Notes: generated by a model not told the origin, from the sequence alone. Numbered from the stretch's first letter, positions 33,909-46,140 are shown. The stretch: DNA of 64,000 nt from Pseudevernia furfuracea (GCA_022315425.1 JAIUPT010000027.1:15001-79000), one strand, 5' to 3'. Translations and numbers: made by a program.

Positions 33909-34609
33909 CAATAGTCGATGGGGGAATTAAGTGTATGTTAGTGGACAGAGAAAGTTGTTCGCCTTCCGTCACTACTATGCGAATACGACAACGATGCGAC
34001 GATGATCGTCATCTCATCGCGAGCAATACAAGAACCTCTAGTTGCATTGACGAAAAGGAGTTTCTTGGTCTCGGACCCACCAATCTGGGTGAGGTCATGG
34101 CGAGGTGCAGTTGCAGCTGCAGCTAGATAAGTGGGTAAGGGCAACGACGACAAGGCTCGCTCATCGCGGCACTGAGACATTACGAGTGTCTCGCTGATCA
34201 ATAATGGCCTAGATGCTTCATGAACCATCTGGGGAAGCCTATTAGGTAGCTGGTGGATTTGCAAAAGAGCTATGATAGATCATCCTACTAAGACACCGAA
34301 TTGAAACAGATCGAACTTGATACGAGTTGAACATTTACGAAAGCAGGGTTATGCATCCTTATGCAACTTCATGCATATCGCTTTAGCGTCCCAGCAATGT
34401 CTCTCTGATGGCGAAGCAGTTGGTCCAATGGAGCTCCACCAAGTCAGCGTCATTAATTTCCCACCTTTATCTCGACTCTGGAAGGAAGCAATAACTCTAC
34501 ACTGAAGGTCCCTCGTCTCTAATAGCCGAAACACAACCTTTCTTTTTTGTACACTTCGCAACTTTCCAACGCACCAAGGCTATCGAGCAAAGTAGCAGCA
34601 GCAGCAGAT
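33909..34609. other. Intergenic, upstream of the NACHT gene
   Basis: No supported gene; overlapping short frames on both strands only. An AGCAGCAGCAGCAG run lies directly before the ATG at 34610. Confidence 0.5.
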
Positions 34610-36824
34610 ATGTCGTTTGGTGTCAGTATCGGAGACATCCTAGGAGTCTCGAAGCTTGCACTTGACATATGGGGCCGAGTCCAGAACTCCTCTGATCAAT
34701 TCAAAGCGATCCGGACCGAGTGAGCTCATCAAGGCTATCCAAGATATTTAGCTAATTGGCACCAGATTCCGGAACTTCTATATTGCGATTGACGATGCTG
34801 CCCAAGAGCCATCTAGACTAGAACTCGACCAAAAGCAGACCACGCGTTTAGAACTCCTCGTACAAGGATCCCAAAGTGTCCTTGATGATACGAACGCTGT
34901 GCTTGAGAAGTTTGAGAGTCTGGGCGTAAAGTCATCAGGTCTGAAGGCTATGACGCAGAAGGCATGGAAGAAAGTTACTTGGGATGAGGGAAGCATCAAA
35001 GATCTTCGAGGTCGTATTATCTCCAATACGGCTCTTCTGAATGCCTTTGTTGCCGACATTGCAAGGTCAGTACCAGTCTTTGAACTGCAAGTAGCAAGAT
35101 CTGTAACTCATTAATTGTAGTACGATGGCTCAGTCAACAAAAGACCAGGTGACCGTGCTGGACGTACGTGTTCGAGATATGCAGTCTTACAACGATGACC
35201 AAGAGCGACGAAGGATTCTGGATTGGATTTCCCAGTTGGACGTCTCCTTACAGCAAAATGCGATCCTAAGTCAAAGACAAGAAGGAGCGGGAAAATGGCT
35301 TCTTGATTCCAGAGAATTCCAAGAATGGATGAGCAATAATCGAGGAACCTTGCTATGTATAGGCATGCCAGGTGCCGGTGACTGACCCTGGCCTTAGTTA
35401 AAGCTCAATAGAAGAGCCACTGACTGGCTACTAGGGAAGACTGTGCTGGCCTCGATAGCTATCGAACATATGGTGAATACATTCCGCAGCCGGCAAGAAA
35501 TTGGAGTAGTGTACATTTTCTGCGACTATAAGACCCAAGACGAGCAAACCCCTCTGATTTTACTGGCAAGTCTTCTGAAGCAACTCCTTCAACACAAATC
35601 TTCGATTCCTGAAGACGTACAAGAAATCTACGAACGCGGCAAAAATATCACCAGTCCAAATTTCGAGGATGTAGTCAGGTCGCTTCGCTTGGTAGCTGCT
35701 AGCTTTTCACAGGTCTATGTCATAGTAGACGCACTCGATGAACTGTAGCAACATGGGCAAACGCTTCAAGCCTTTCTAACCGAACTCTTCTCACTACAAG
35801 TCACAAACCCTGTCACCCTGATGCTAACCTCGCGTGATCTACCTCGCGTAACGGAAAAGGTCCAGAACGGTGTGAGATTGGAAGTACGCGCGAGCGATGA
35901 TGACGTTGGAAAATATGTAGACGGGCATATGGATGACTTGCCGAACTTTTTATCCAAAAGTCCGAAGATACAGCAATCCATCAAAAAGGCTGTTGTAACT
36001 GCGGTAGATGGAATGTACGTCCTGCAACATTTCTGGGCTACTAGAGTAGGCTCTAACGCAGAAAGCAAGGTTCCTGCTAGCTCGGCTACATCTAGACTCA
36101 TTGGAAGACAAGATGAGTCCTGCCGAGGTTCGAATGGCTCTAGATACACTGCCTAAGGGTGGTGATGCGCTACCCGTCGTTTACAACCAAGCGATGCAGA
36201 GAATCGAGGCTCAGAAGCCAGGGATGAGTCGTCTTGCCCAAAAAGCCATGAGTTGGATTACCTACGCCGAGAGGCTTCTCACTGCGGTAGAGCTCCAGTG
36301 TGCTTTAGCAGTCCAGCATGGAACTTCCGATTTCGACGAAGAAAACCTCTACGATGTCGATGACATAGTCTCTGCGTGTGGGGGCTTGGTTATTGTTGAC
36401 GAAGGCCAGCAGACGGACACTGTGAGACTAGTTCATTACAGCACTCAGGAATTCTTGAGACAAGCCGGTGATCGATATTTTCCCAATGCCCAGCAAAACA
36501 TTGCCACTAGTTGTCTTACATACCTCCTCTATGATACTTTTCAAGAAGACTTGCAGTGTGATTCAACCAGCGACCCGAATATCAAACTCGAGAAAAAAGT
36601 TTATCATGTCAGAGATACTAGGAAACAATATCCTCTTCTTCTGTATGCAATTGAGCATTGGGAGACGCATGCAAGCGAATGTTCAGAGCAGTCCATCAAG
36701 GATTTGACACGAATCCTTGCAGATGTGTGCAGGGTCCCAGTGTTTGTTTTGACAAGATTCAGGTATGTGATGTGTAGAATGCTTGAATTATTCTTATCTC
36801 AGAATCTCCTAAGGGACGTCTTTG
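34610..36824 (+). pseudogene. Fungal STAND protein: N-terminal domain plus NACHT NTPase
   Basis: Exons 34610-34719, 34766-35065, 35121-35377, 35435-36014 and 36070-36762 join in phase, with GT...AG introns of about 45-57 bp. The N-terminus SFGVSIGDILGVSKLALDIW resembles fungal STAND N-terminal domains. WLLDSREFQEWMSNNRGTLL leads to the P-loop GMPGAGKT, which is formed exactly across the intron at 35378-35434. Walker B is VYVIVDALDEL. After VDGM, a fourth intron restores FLLARLHLDSLEDKMSPAEV and the winged-helix-like YAERLLTAVELQCALAV. A TAG at 35746-35748 directly after DALDEL (CAG to TAG fits RIP) and another stop at about 36810 break it, and a MITE is inserted at 36825. Such proteins are innate-immunity or heterokaryon-incompatibility type NTPases. 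The expected repeat domain is absent here; ankyrin remnants lie beyond the transposons at 49171. Confidence 0.8.
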
Positions 36825-36826
36825 TA

Positions 36827-37195
36827 CGGCGGACGATGATTGACACTAGGACAAAACCAAGAGCACCTTTTTTTCCTTTCTCTCGCCTCGCGTCTCGCCT
36901 TCTGGAGGGTTCTTCTCGGGGGTTTTCGAAGGGCTTAGAAACCCCCAGCCCTCCCTCCGAAGTGTCCCCCTAAAGAACCCCCTCGAAGAGTAATCCCGGA
37001 CGATTACCTTTCGAAGAGTATCATCGAGAGAATACCTTCAGAATAATCCAAGTTTATTATAATATTCCCCTATATAATAATTTAAATTAGTGTCTATAGA
37101 GGTTCAACGTAGAGAATAGAGGAGGAAAAAATGAAAAAATGATCAGGTTTTGATGGTGCTCTTGGTTTTGTCTTAGTGTCAATCATCGTCCGCCG
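36827..37195. mobile_element. 369-bp MITE with 41-bp terminal inverted repeats
   Basis: CGGCGGACGATGATTGACAC starts a 41-bp repeat at 36827-36867, and its reverse complement fills 37155-37195 with one mismatch. TA flanks both ends (36825-36826 and 37196-37197), as for Tc1/mariner/pogo-type elements. The interior has no coding frame but has nested GGGGGTT...AACCCCC inverted repeats. It sits just behind the NACHT coding remnant. Confidence 0.88.
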
Positions 37196-37459
37196 TACTT
37201 TGACCCCATAGAAATTTGGTGATATAACCGACATGCGCAGAGGTCATAGCTGAGAACTCAAATTTTGACATGTTTTAGCGAGATTAAGTTGGTCCTACTT
37301 TGATATCCTGAATTGCAGCAGTTTCGCTGATAAAAATTGATTTTCTAACTATCAAGAACGCTTTATTATCAATTACACTAGTAATTGATAGTTGATCAAG
37401 TATAGGCCCATGAATTAAATTCATGATCCTAAGACAAAAATCAGGTTGCTTGCGACGCA

Positions 37460-37645
37460 TGCCCTAACCCTAAGTCAAATCCAGATCGGACTCTGATTTG
37501 CCAACTATGCGGCATTCGACTATTTGCCAACTATGCAATATTTGACTATGTCTACTGCTGCAAAACCAAGTGGAAGCCCTAACCCTAAGTCCAACTGGAC
37601 TCTGATTTGCAACTATGCGGCATTCGACTGTTTCTACTGCTACCT
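37460..37645. repeat. Internal direct repeat carrying CCCTAACCCTAAG
   Basis: Two imperfect copies of a roughly 60-bp block lie at about 37468-37525 and 37579-37632. Each starts GCCCTAACCCTAAG and runs through ACTCTGATTTGC and AACTATGCGGCATTCGACT. The same arrangement recurs in unit B. The motif resembles two telomere repeats but does not form an array. Confidence 0.65.
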
Positions 37646-37646
37646 G

Positions 37647-38123
37647 CTACCCAGTTGCTGCCGAAAGAAGAACCTGTCGAATCACTCTATTCCTTATACA
37701 CCTCGCCGGTGCACTTGGTTGCTTCCTTGATAGATCGCCTGGGGCCACAATGAACAGCCCGGCCTTGCTGGTGACTCGACTGAGGGCCACATATAGCTGG
37801 CCATGGGCGAAGACCTCGGGGTGTAGGCATAGGCCGACGTGCTGTAAGGATTGGCCTTGCGACTTGTTAATGGTCATACTGAAGGCCAGGCGAATAGGGA
37901 ATTGAACACGTCGAAATGGAGCATGTAGATTGTTCGAATCGGGTGAAGCGAGAGGGATGCGAGGTATATAGTGTCGTTTATCGTCATGCTCACCTTCTAA
38001 AATGCGACAATCGAGTGTCTTAGACTCAATACTCTTGACTTGTAGACGTGTCCCATTGCATAGACCTTGAGTAGGCTTCAGATTCCTCAGCAGCATAATC
38101 ACACAGTTCACTTTCAACTTCAA
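37647..38123 (-). pseudogene. Helitron PIF1-type helicase, C-terminal fragment
   Basis: A 158-codon open frame. It contains NGTRLQVKSIESKTLDCRIL, FPIRLAFSMTINKSQGQSLQ and FAHGQLYVALSRVTSKAGLF. These are the last helicase motifs (V and VI) of Helitron Rep/helicase proteins. The Walker motifs and the Rep nuclease are not present, and further upstream the frame is broken by RIP stops. The homologous stretch in unit B (about 47270-47750) is full of stops. Confidence 0.85.
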
Positions 38124-38825
38124 GTGATGCGATGAAAGCGAGACTGGTTCGAAGGTATTTATTATTTCGATAGACAGAAGAAAGCTATCTTCCTCGTTAA
38201 CGACTTCATTTCGACTATTACAGACGATCTTGATCTCAGAAAACTTGATAAGAACTTGACTGTTAAATCGAGCGACGTTCTTATTAAGAGTGTAAAGAAT
38301 CGCTCTAAACGTGTAGAACTCAGTCGTTCGATGAGAATCAAGATTATCGTAGATAGCATCAATTAGTGCAGAAATAAAGTTATCGAATAGTTAATCAGCA
38401 GCTCAATCGACTGCCTCTTATTCTTCGATGCTTGTCGAGACATCGTTGTCTATATTCAGAAGACTCTGAGCAAATGCCTTCATAGACATTTATGAGATTC
38501 GAATAGTGACGCTCTCGTTCTTCTGTATAAGGGTGTCGTACAATATAACGTCGAAGTCTTGCTGATGACTGAGAGGGCCTCAAGTAGAGACTGAAAGGTG
38601 ATAGATCGTCAAGAAGCTCTATATCTTCAAAGAAGTTATTCGATATGTTATTTAGCGATTCTTCTATAGAGTCTATATCAAGTGCTTCTTTATTGACTTC
38701 TTGATTTCCTGAAGGAGAATATGACGCGTCTTGAGAGGTTTGAGAAGGGGGCGGCGAGAACGCGTCTGAGGCTGAAATGTTGACTTGAGAAGAGAGTATA
38801 GATGAACTCGAGGGCTGCTAGTTCG

Positions 38826-39093
38826 TGTTAGACTGGCTTATATAATATAGATATATATAAGACAGGCTAGGGTTGTGTAGCAATGTGAACTTAGCGAAGA
38901 TATATATATTGCGTATAGTATATCTAATAGTAAGACTAATTCTTAAGGAAGGAAAATGGGAAACTTCGAGGCATGGCCCTCTTAAGCTTCTCACGCCAAG
39001 AATCCGCTTGGCATGCGTATGCCAAGCGATTCGGTTACGCTCGGCAACCCTCGGGCTCATGCGACAGCTGTTCTCTTGGTCCCGCTGCTAACA
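38826..39093 (-). repeat. Chromovirus 2 3' LTR
   Basis: 268 bp with TGTTAG...CTAACA ends. It contains a perfect hairpin CGCTTGGCAT-GCGT-ATGCCAAGCG at about 39005-39028. Confidence 0.9.
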
Positions 39094-39552
39094 TGGTCTT
39101 CTCCCTTCAAGGATTCGTCCTCGAATTCATTGCTCTGGACAGGCTCATTAAAACCCTTCAAACCCCAGAGGGGACATAAGGGAAAGAGTCCTTTCAGGTC
39201 AGCTTCGCGCTGACATTGCAAATCTCAATTTGAAATGCGTAGATTGTGATATCTCTACGCCTTGCGCATGAGAATAAAATTGTTCGTATGGTCGTAGACG
39301 ACGGGAAGTTTGTCGACGTTGTTGATGTCCCTTGTTGTTTTGATTGTGAGTCGCGTGATCGCGTCGTCGTCGTCATGAGTGAGCGACGTGAATGATTGCT
39401 ATGCGCTAGCCGTGAGTTGTGTATAAGTTTGTTTTTTCAAACTTTTTGTTTTTCACAAAACACACTCTTCTCTGTCCTAATCCACATTCACCAAACGTAG
39501 ACATCACACATCTTACACATACATTGAACCTTGTCGTATTATCTGTCTGATT

Positions 39553-40621
39553 ATGGCAGCTTCAATTGTTCCCTCGATTCTTGCATCACCAGCCGTGAGT
39601 CTAAGCTTCTCGATTTTCGTATACGTTACTAACACGCTTTCAGCCCGCCCCCGCGGCGCTTGTCGTACGATTCACTCGTACAGTGAAGCGTCTCCTGGAG
39701 AATTCGTGTTGTCGTTGTGCGCGTTGTGCTTAAGAGCACGACGTAGGGTTATACAATAACAAGTTCGACAGCGAAGACAACAATTTGACACGATGTGACA
39801 ATTGTGCAGAGGGGAAAGCCAACTGCGTGACTGTACGTATTTCTATTCGAAACGCATTGATAGCGTAAACAAAATATGGGTTAATCGGAGTACTGATAGA
39901 TTTCAGCAATTGCCGCGATTCGGGCGTTCGCGAATGACGTGTTTCGCCTTCGAGTCAGATACGCTCGATCGATGCGACGTCGCTGAGGCTCGTATTATTA
40001 TGACTACGTCAGTCGTGCGACGTTAATACGTCAAGTCAAACGATTTGATAAGTTGCTCTCGGCGCATCAACGGGTGTAGGATCGTTTAGGTGAGTATAAG
40101 AAGCTCGATATGCTGACGACGGTTCTAGATCAGACTAGGACCTTGCGCAATTTGTCGAAGACCCTTCGGGGTATGTATAATGTTATGCGCTTTTCGGTAT
40201 GTGCTTCGGGTTCGTTAGCATCACGCTCTGATCATGTTAACGTTACTTCTAGGCGGGTCTTTCGTCGCTTAATTTGGTCTCTCTCTCTCCTTCATCAGAC
40301 TCCCCTTCGTCGTCTTCTGACGGTAGTGATAGCGAAGGCGGTAGCAATCGCAACGGCAACGAAGGTGACGACGATCACAACGGTGGGGACAATGGCGGTG
40401 ATGACTGGGGGGACGAGGCTCTCGCCGGCGAGGTCGGCGCCTTCGGGTCGCCTTCCCCCGGCGGGGCCCCCGCTTCCCCGACGTCTCTCGCCGCCTCCTT
40501 CATCGGGTCCGCCGCAGCTAGGGCTAGGGAGTTGAAGAAACTGGATGTGAATGTCATCATTCAGAGGGTTGATGCGGACGACGAGGAGGACGAGGATAAG
40601 GATAATAACGAGAGGGATTGA
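39553..40621 (+). pseudogene. Antisense four-exon gene inside chromovirus 2 (Cys-rich, acidic tail)
   Basis: Exons 39553-39594, 39644-39832, 39900-40196 and 40253-40621 sum to 897 nt, i.e. 298 codons plus stop. All three introns are phase 0: GTGAGT...TTACTAACACGCTTTCAG, GTACGT...CTGATAG and GTATGT...GTTAACGTTACTTCTAG. The N-terminus is short and hydrophobic, followed by VRFTRTVKRLLENSCCRCAR with Cys37, 39 and 42. A second group, Cys65, 68 and 75 (RCDNCAEGKANC), suggests zinc binding. A charged helical middle (IRQVKRFDKLLSAHQRV) and a Ser/Asp/Gly-rich acidic C-terminus (from about residue 185) follow. Three stops break it (TAA 39731, TGA 39984, TAG 40077), all explainable by single C-to-T or G-to-A changes. 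A leader-like C/A-rich segment with CACACATCTTACACATAC stands before the ATG. Similar CxxC-containing proteins are common in ascomycete genomes, but no function is known to me. Confidence 0.7.
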
Positions 40622-40914
40622 GAGGATAAGGACGAGGTAATGCAAGAGGCGGAGTAACCTGGCCTTACGTCGACACCTTTGGTGCGCCTGACCTTCGGGT
40701 CAGATATAATAGATATACTCTGCGCTGCTTGTGGGTTGTGTTTTTTCGGTTCTCTTTGGCCTTTGAGCACCTTTTTTTGTTGCGATGCCTTCGGGCAATT
40801 TTTAGAATCGTTACCCTTCGGGGTATTATCTCTCATGCATCTATCGTGCTCTTCGTCTCCGCTTCTTTGGCTTCTCGAAAGCGTCTCGTAGCTTCTGCGA
40901 GTGTTTCATGTCTT

Positions 40915-43900
40915 TCTCTGATACTCACTGATTATACTCATGAGGGTATTCAGCTCAACGAATAAGGTATTTCATCTCACCCTTGCGCTTTCGCTTGTTT
41001 AAGATCTTTTCGACCTTTTATTCTTCTTTATCATCTATCAATTCCGCTGCTGTGTATGCTGACATCGTGCTGTTATCTCTACGACGATAGAGTTCTAGCA
41101 GTGACATATGAAAAACGTTATGTATGCGATAGATTGACGAAAGCGTTAATCGATAAGCTTGCTTGTCTACGACATTTCGAATAATGAATGAGTCAATTGC
41201 CTTGTTCGAAAGCTTCTTGTTTGATCGTTTTTGTTTGAGATTCTTGATTGACAACATCATCAAGTCTCCTTCCTGAAAGGATTGTGCTTGATACTTTTTG
41301 TTATACGTTTTCGCTTGCGATTCGAATACTTTTTGTTAACGTTTCGTAAGCTCTTCTCGTAACGCATAAATTTCTTTCACACGTTCTTTCGCTGCTGACA
41401 TCTCCCCTTGAGAAGGATCGTTCTCGATTCTCAATTTAAAGTCGAGGTTGTAGTCATACATTGCATAGAATGGACTGCAATTTAACGTCTTATGTTGACT
41501 TTGTTGATAGACATACTCGACTATAAACAAGAGATTCGCTCAGTCGTTTTGTTGCTCGTTGCAAAAAACTCGAAGATAGTGTTTCAAGATTTGATTTTGT
41601 CGTTCGATTTGGTCATTAGTTTGAGAATAAAAGACAGTGCTTAGTCTACGTTTCACCTTTATTTGATAGCAGACTTGCGATCAAAACGCACTCGTAAACA
41701 CAGAATCACGATTAGTGACTATATCTTCTGATGAGTCAAATCGAAGAAAGATTTCTTTCATGAGCAGCTGTTCGAGATCGAAGACATTGATTTTCTTTGT
41801 GATTGATAGGTATCTCACCATTTTGATGTATCTATCGACGATTACAAGAATCGCATCGTAAACGCAGCCTCTGCGTCGACTTGAAGAAAGGTTCGTGATG
41901 AAATTCATCGTGATTTTCTTTCAAGGACGACTTGATTGAGAAAGCGCACTCAGCTCGTCATATAAACGGTGCCGCTTCACCTTCACTCTCTGACAGACAT
42001 CACATGTATTCACATATGATTTCACGTCTGTCTTAATACTATTCCAATAGTATTTTCTAGTCATTAGTTTCAGTGTCTTGTCGATATCGAAATGTCTCGT
42101 CAAGGGATCATTATGATGACGTCTCAATAGCTCTTCGCGAACGAAAGTCTCTTCGGGGACGTACAACATGTTCTTGTACCTTAACAGTCTCTGACTATCT
42201 CATATTCAAGCTTCGACGTCACTCTTTCGCTTGTTCTGCGCTTCGTCTTTTCTTCGCTATTGAATATAAGAGTCTTTTAACTGAAGTGCTTTGATAAGCT
42301 CGAAGATGAACTTGCTACTGAGATCATATGTCGTTTCGCTTATTGTCGCAATGTGAGCTACTGAGCGTGAGACGAGCTGTTTGCAATCAACAGTCTCAGC
42401 AATAGAGTTAAGCTATACGACAGCTACGTTGCGTGTACTCTAAATAAGCATCTCGCTTGAACTCTCTGCTCTCGCAGTTGAAGGTTCTCTAAGTCTCGAA
42501 GAATATATAACATCAAGATGAGTCTCTTGAAATGCAGCTGTTATCAAATTTGTAAGTGTTGTCTTCTGAGCAGTCACTTCTTCTCTATTGTTAGTCACTA
42601 GATTATGTTATGCATTCACGTCTAGACTATGTATCGCAAAGAGGGGCCCAACGTTTGAGCTGCGCTCCGCATGCTTATAACTCTTATCTTGTTTATACGC
42701 TGTTCGAATGACAGCAAATATGAGACTTATTAGATCTTCTATCGCTGTCAATTTCTGTTGCAACGTTGACAACAGTCGATTTAGCGACTCGTTTTCACTC
42801 TTGTAATCAGACCGCCTTGACGGCGTATCGGCTGAGTTTGTCTTTCCTGGTCTGTGTGTAATGAAAAAATCAAACATTGATAACTTTATTGCTCACCTGG
42901 TCTGTCGTTCATTCAAACTCGCCATTTTCATGAAATACTTCAGATTGTTATGGTTCGTAAGTACTTTCATAGGATGAAAACTCTCTTTCAAATAATGACG
43001 TCACTGTTTGAAGGCCGTTACGATGACGAGTAGCTTCTGATCATGGGTCTTATAGTTTCGCTCTGTAGAAATCATTTTCCGAGAATGAAATGCAACTGGG
43101 TGTTATTGTTTATTGTCATTTTGTAACTGGGTCAAAATGTCTGTTAAGTCGAAATTCGAAGTATTCGTTTTCACTCTGATGGGAAGTTCTGAGTCAAAGT
43201 GACATAGGAGGGGCGCTTTCGTAAAGGCTTCGCGAAGCCGCCGAAATGCCTCCTCCGCCTCAACAGGTCAATCAAAAGATCCTGTCTTGATTCCCTTAGT
43301 ACTTCCCTTGAGCAAGTTTGTGAGTGGTCCGGCAATTTGAGAGTAGTGATGAATGAATCTCCGATAGAAATTCACAAAGCTCAAAAAGACCTGCACCTCA
43401 TGAAAGGACTTAGGTCTCGATTACTTCTGAATTGCTTTCACTCTACGTTTGTTTATTGTGACGTTATCGATGAACATTATGAAGTCTAGAAATTCGACTT
43501 CTGTGGTGAAGAACTCACATTTCTTCAAACTTGCATATAGGCTGAAACGTCTTAGTCTCTTAAGCACTTGCTTGACATGATCTAAATGTTCTTCTTGCGA
43601 ACTCGAATAAATTAGAATGTCGTCAAGATAAACAACGCAAAAATTGTTAATTAGACCCGTTAACGACTTGTTGATGTAAGTCTGAAAGGTCGCAGGGGCG
43701 TTGATTAGGTCAAATGATATTATCAAGTACTCAAAGTGATCATAACGCGTACGAAACGCAGTCTTTCACTCATCGCCCTTACGAATTCGAATACGATGAT
43801 ACGTATCCTTGAGATCCAATTTTGTGAATCTCTTGACTTCATTTAGACGATTTAGAGTCTCACTAATCAAAGGCAAAGGGTGACGATTTTTTATCGTGAC

Positions 43901-44407
43901 TTTGTTCAATCCTCGATAGTCGACATATAGTCGCAAGCCGTTATCCTTTTTTGATACGAAAAGAATGGGGGACTCTGCTGAGCTCGTTGAATGCTGAATC
44001 CAGTCTTTCGCTAAGACATCGTCTAGATATGTTCTTAGTGTCGCTAACTCGGTGTTAGATAGATTGTACAGTGAATCAAATGATGGTTTCGCTGTAGTCT
44101 CAATGGCATGATCACGTCCTTCGTGCGACGGGAGTCGATCGGCTTCTTCGATTGAAAATACGTCTTCGTATTCGCGCAACTCCTCTGGCAATTTTGGGGC
44201 AGCGTCTGCGGCCTGCGATTGTGATGTGTTCGCTAAGGCTTCGCCAAGGTGATGTTTCCTTGCTGGCGCACCGAAAATGCCTATGATCACTAAAGTATAC
44301 ACTGACTTTTCTCCCTTCAATGCGTTAGCAAAATCTTGGGATGAGAGTATCTTATACGTATACGCATCGACATCAAAGCGCCAGATTCTCTTAGCAATGT
44401 TAATCAC
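40915..44407 (-). pseudogene. Chromovirus 2 pol: protease/RT/RNase H/integrase/chromodomain, RIPed
   Basis: Minus-strand pieces in order are as follows. 43766-44407 has LPEELREYEDVFSIEEADRL then DYRGLNKVTIKNRHPLPLIS, and 43421-43726 has FCVVYLDDILIYSS, the reverse-transcriptase catalytic site. 42608-42877 has FFITHRPGKTNSADTPSRRS, the RNase H end. 41921-42169 is the integrase zinc-binding region, with HH and CDVC. 41681-41908 is the integrase core, with ILVIVDRYIKMVRYL. 41018-41263 has YRIHNVFHMSLLELYRR. The frame then continues through stops into KVEKILNKRKRKGEMKYLIR, a chromodomain (about 40930-41020). The stops mostly replace Trp or Gln, as RIP would do. Confidence 0.87.
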
Positions 44408-44886
44408 GATATCTTTATCTGTTAATGCTGATAGTCTTAATATAAAGGGTGAATTGTCTTCTTTTGCGATGGCATAAAAGATGTGCGAACACCGCTTTGC
44501 ATGGCTTTAACTATCTTATAACTCATAGTGTACAAGGTAGACGACATAGCAAAAGGTCGTGTTGTTATTTATTCATTTGACACTTGGCAAAGGCGCTTCG
44601 ACTGGTTCGAGATTATGTTCGAGGGCAAAGCGCTGGTCAATCACATTGACTTCGGCCCCGTTGTCAAACTGTGTCGAAGTCGACATTAGGGTTGCTTCTC
44701 GATCTTCTGCAATCACTTTCTCTGGGAAAATTATACTGAGTGTCGAAATGACTTCTTGTTTTGCTCTCGCCGTTAAGGAGTCTTCGACGAGAGTCTTTCT
44801 TTTCCCGACGAAGATGACTCGATAGCATGAGCATCAATGTTTTTAACGTTATCGATAGACACGCGGTTGACGTCGTCTGTCTTGGG

Positions 44887-46095
44887 TTATCGATATTCGT
44901 TTGCGTAATGTCTCTTCTTATGACAGTTGTAGCATTCGACTGTCTTTAGATGTTCCTTGCTTTTCGACGTTTTGTCTCGAGATTCACCTTCGTTTGAGCG
45001 ACGCGAAGCATTCGCTTTCTTATCCTTGCGAGATTGCGTCGCTCGTTTATTGTCATTGAGCTTGTTCTCTTTCTCATTTCCTTTGTTTCGTTTTTGATTC
45101 GTATTCGAGTCGACATCGTTTGTGCCTCGTCTATCATGTGATGAGCGTGCGTTGACTCTCTTATTCGTATTCTCCAGACGGGTAGTCTGAGCGATAAGAT
45201 CTTCTCGCGTCGAGGCTATTTGTCTCGTGCGAGTGATGTCGTCTTGAAGTTTCGAAAGGAGTCTCGTTATCAACGTCGTAACTCGTTGAATTTCGTTCGA
45301 CGGCGGCAACTGTGTCTCAAGGCTGGAAAGGTAGGCCTCAAATTGGGTTACTGATTGAGATGGTCTTTGCCGCGCATTCGTATAGGCCATGTTTACCTCC
45401 AGCTGTCGATTGATTGAATTCTGTATTTTGTTAAGCAGAAAAGAGACGAAGTGATCTCAGCTTTCTGTCTTGATCGGGTTCTTTTCTCGTTCGTTATGTC
45501 ACTGTTTCTTGAGGTCTCCCGCTAGGAATTGCATGCATCAAACAATTTTATCGTGATCGTTCAGGAAATACGCTGGGGCATTCATAAATGCAACTCCGAC
45601 GTCTCGTATTCAGTCACGATGCTCTCGTCTCGATTTGTCATGATAATCGTCAAGGTCCTTTGATTTAACACTTCGTCGTTTTGTGACATGTGTCAATTCA
45701 ACATCTGAATGACGTTTTGACCCTGCTCGGGCATTAGAAGAGTCACGGCGGGCATTCGACGTGTTCGATTCGGCATCGCCTTGATCCCGTTCACCTGGCG
45801 GTTCCCCTCGTTGAAGGGCATTGATCTCTTCGTTGATGTCATTCAGTTGTCGTCTTTTTAGTAGCTGGTCTCGGCGTTGAGTTGCCTGAGCCAACCGCTC
45901 GTCCAAAGTTAGGCCGGCAACATCGTCTCCCGAAGCAGGTGTCGACTGTCTTTGGCCCTCGGATTCCACGTCAGAGACATGATCTGGTTCGTTTAGGTCC
46001 ACTGTCTGTGGCTGTTCTTCAGACATGGTGTGCGAGTTGGATGAACCTGCTCCGTTTCCGGTACGTTGCGATTGCGAGCGGGTGATTGTTATCAT
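44887..46095 (-). pseudogene. Chromovirus 2 gag
   Basis: The first 161 codons (46095-45610) are an intact frame, MITITRSQSQRTGNGAGSSN onward, acidic then basic, typical of chromovirus gag N-termini. After a stop at about 45610 the gag core is RIPed. It resumes at 45390-44887, with repeated Arg/Lys and the nucleocapsid knuckle CYNCHKKRHYANEY, in which the last Cys of CX2CX4HX4C has become Tyr (TGT to TAT, a RIP-type change). Confidence 0.8.
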
Positions 46096-46140
46096 ACTAA
46101 GTTCGGATCACTACCCCTCGATGGGAAGAAGAATTAGAAT

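Larger units (their letters stand above)
37397..38825 (-). mobile_element. Helitron-type unit A, 3' part
   Basis: On the minus strand the unit ends ...GGGCCTATACTTG at 37397, preceded by the palindrome CATGAATTTAATTCATG, the sort of subterminal hairpin that Helitrons carry. Identity with unit B (47024-49060) stops exactly at this point. The rest of unit A continues at 46414-47023 beyond chromovirus 2. Without that insertion, unit A is 2,039 bp against 2,037 bp for unit B. A terminal CTRR is not exact (CTTG), so the class is inferred mainly from the helicase fragment. Confidence 0.7.

Noticed and set aside
37464..37592. CCCTAACCCTAAG motifs as telomere sequence
   Set aside because: Only two repeats each, inside a Helitron-type unit and repeated in its second copy; not a telomeric array.
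40295..40645. Minus-strand frame over the acidic exon of the antisense gene
   Set aside because: Shadow of the plus-strand exon; product is Pro/Arg/Val-rich by complementarity and does not continue the pol frame.
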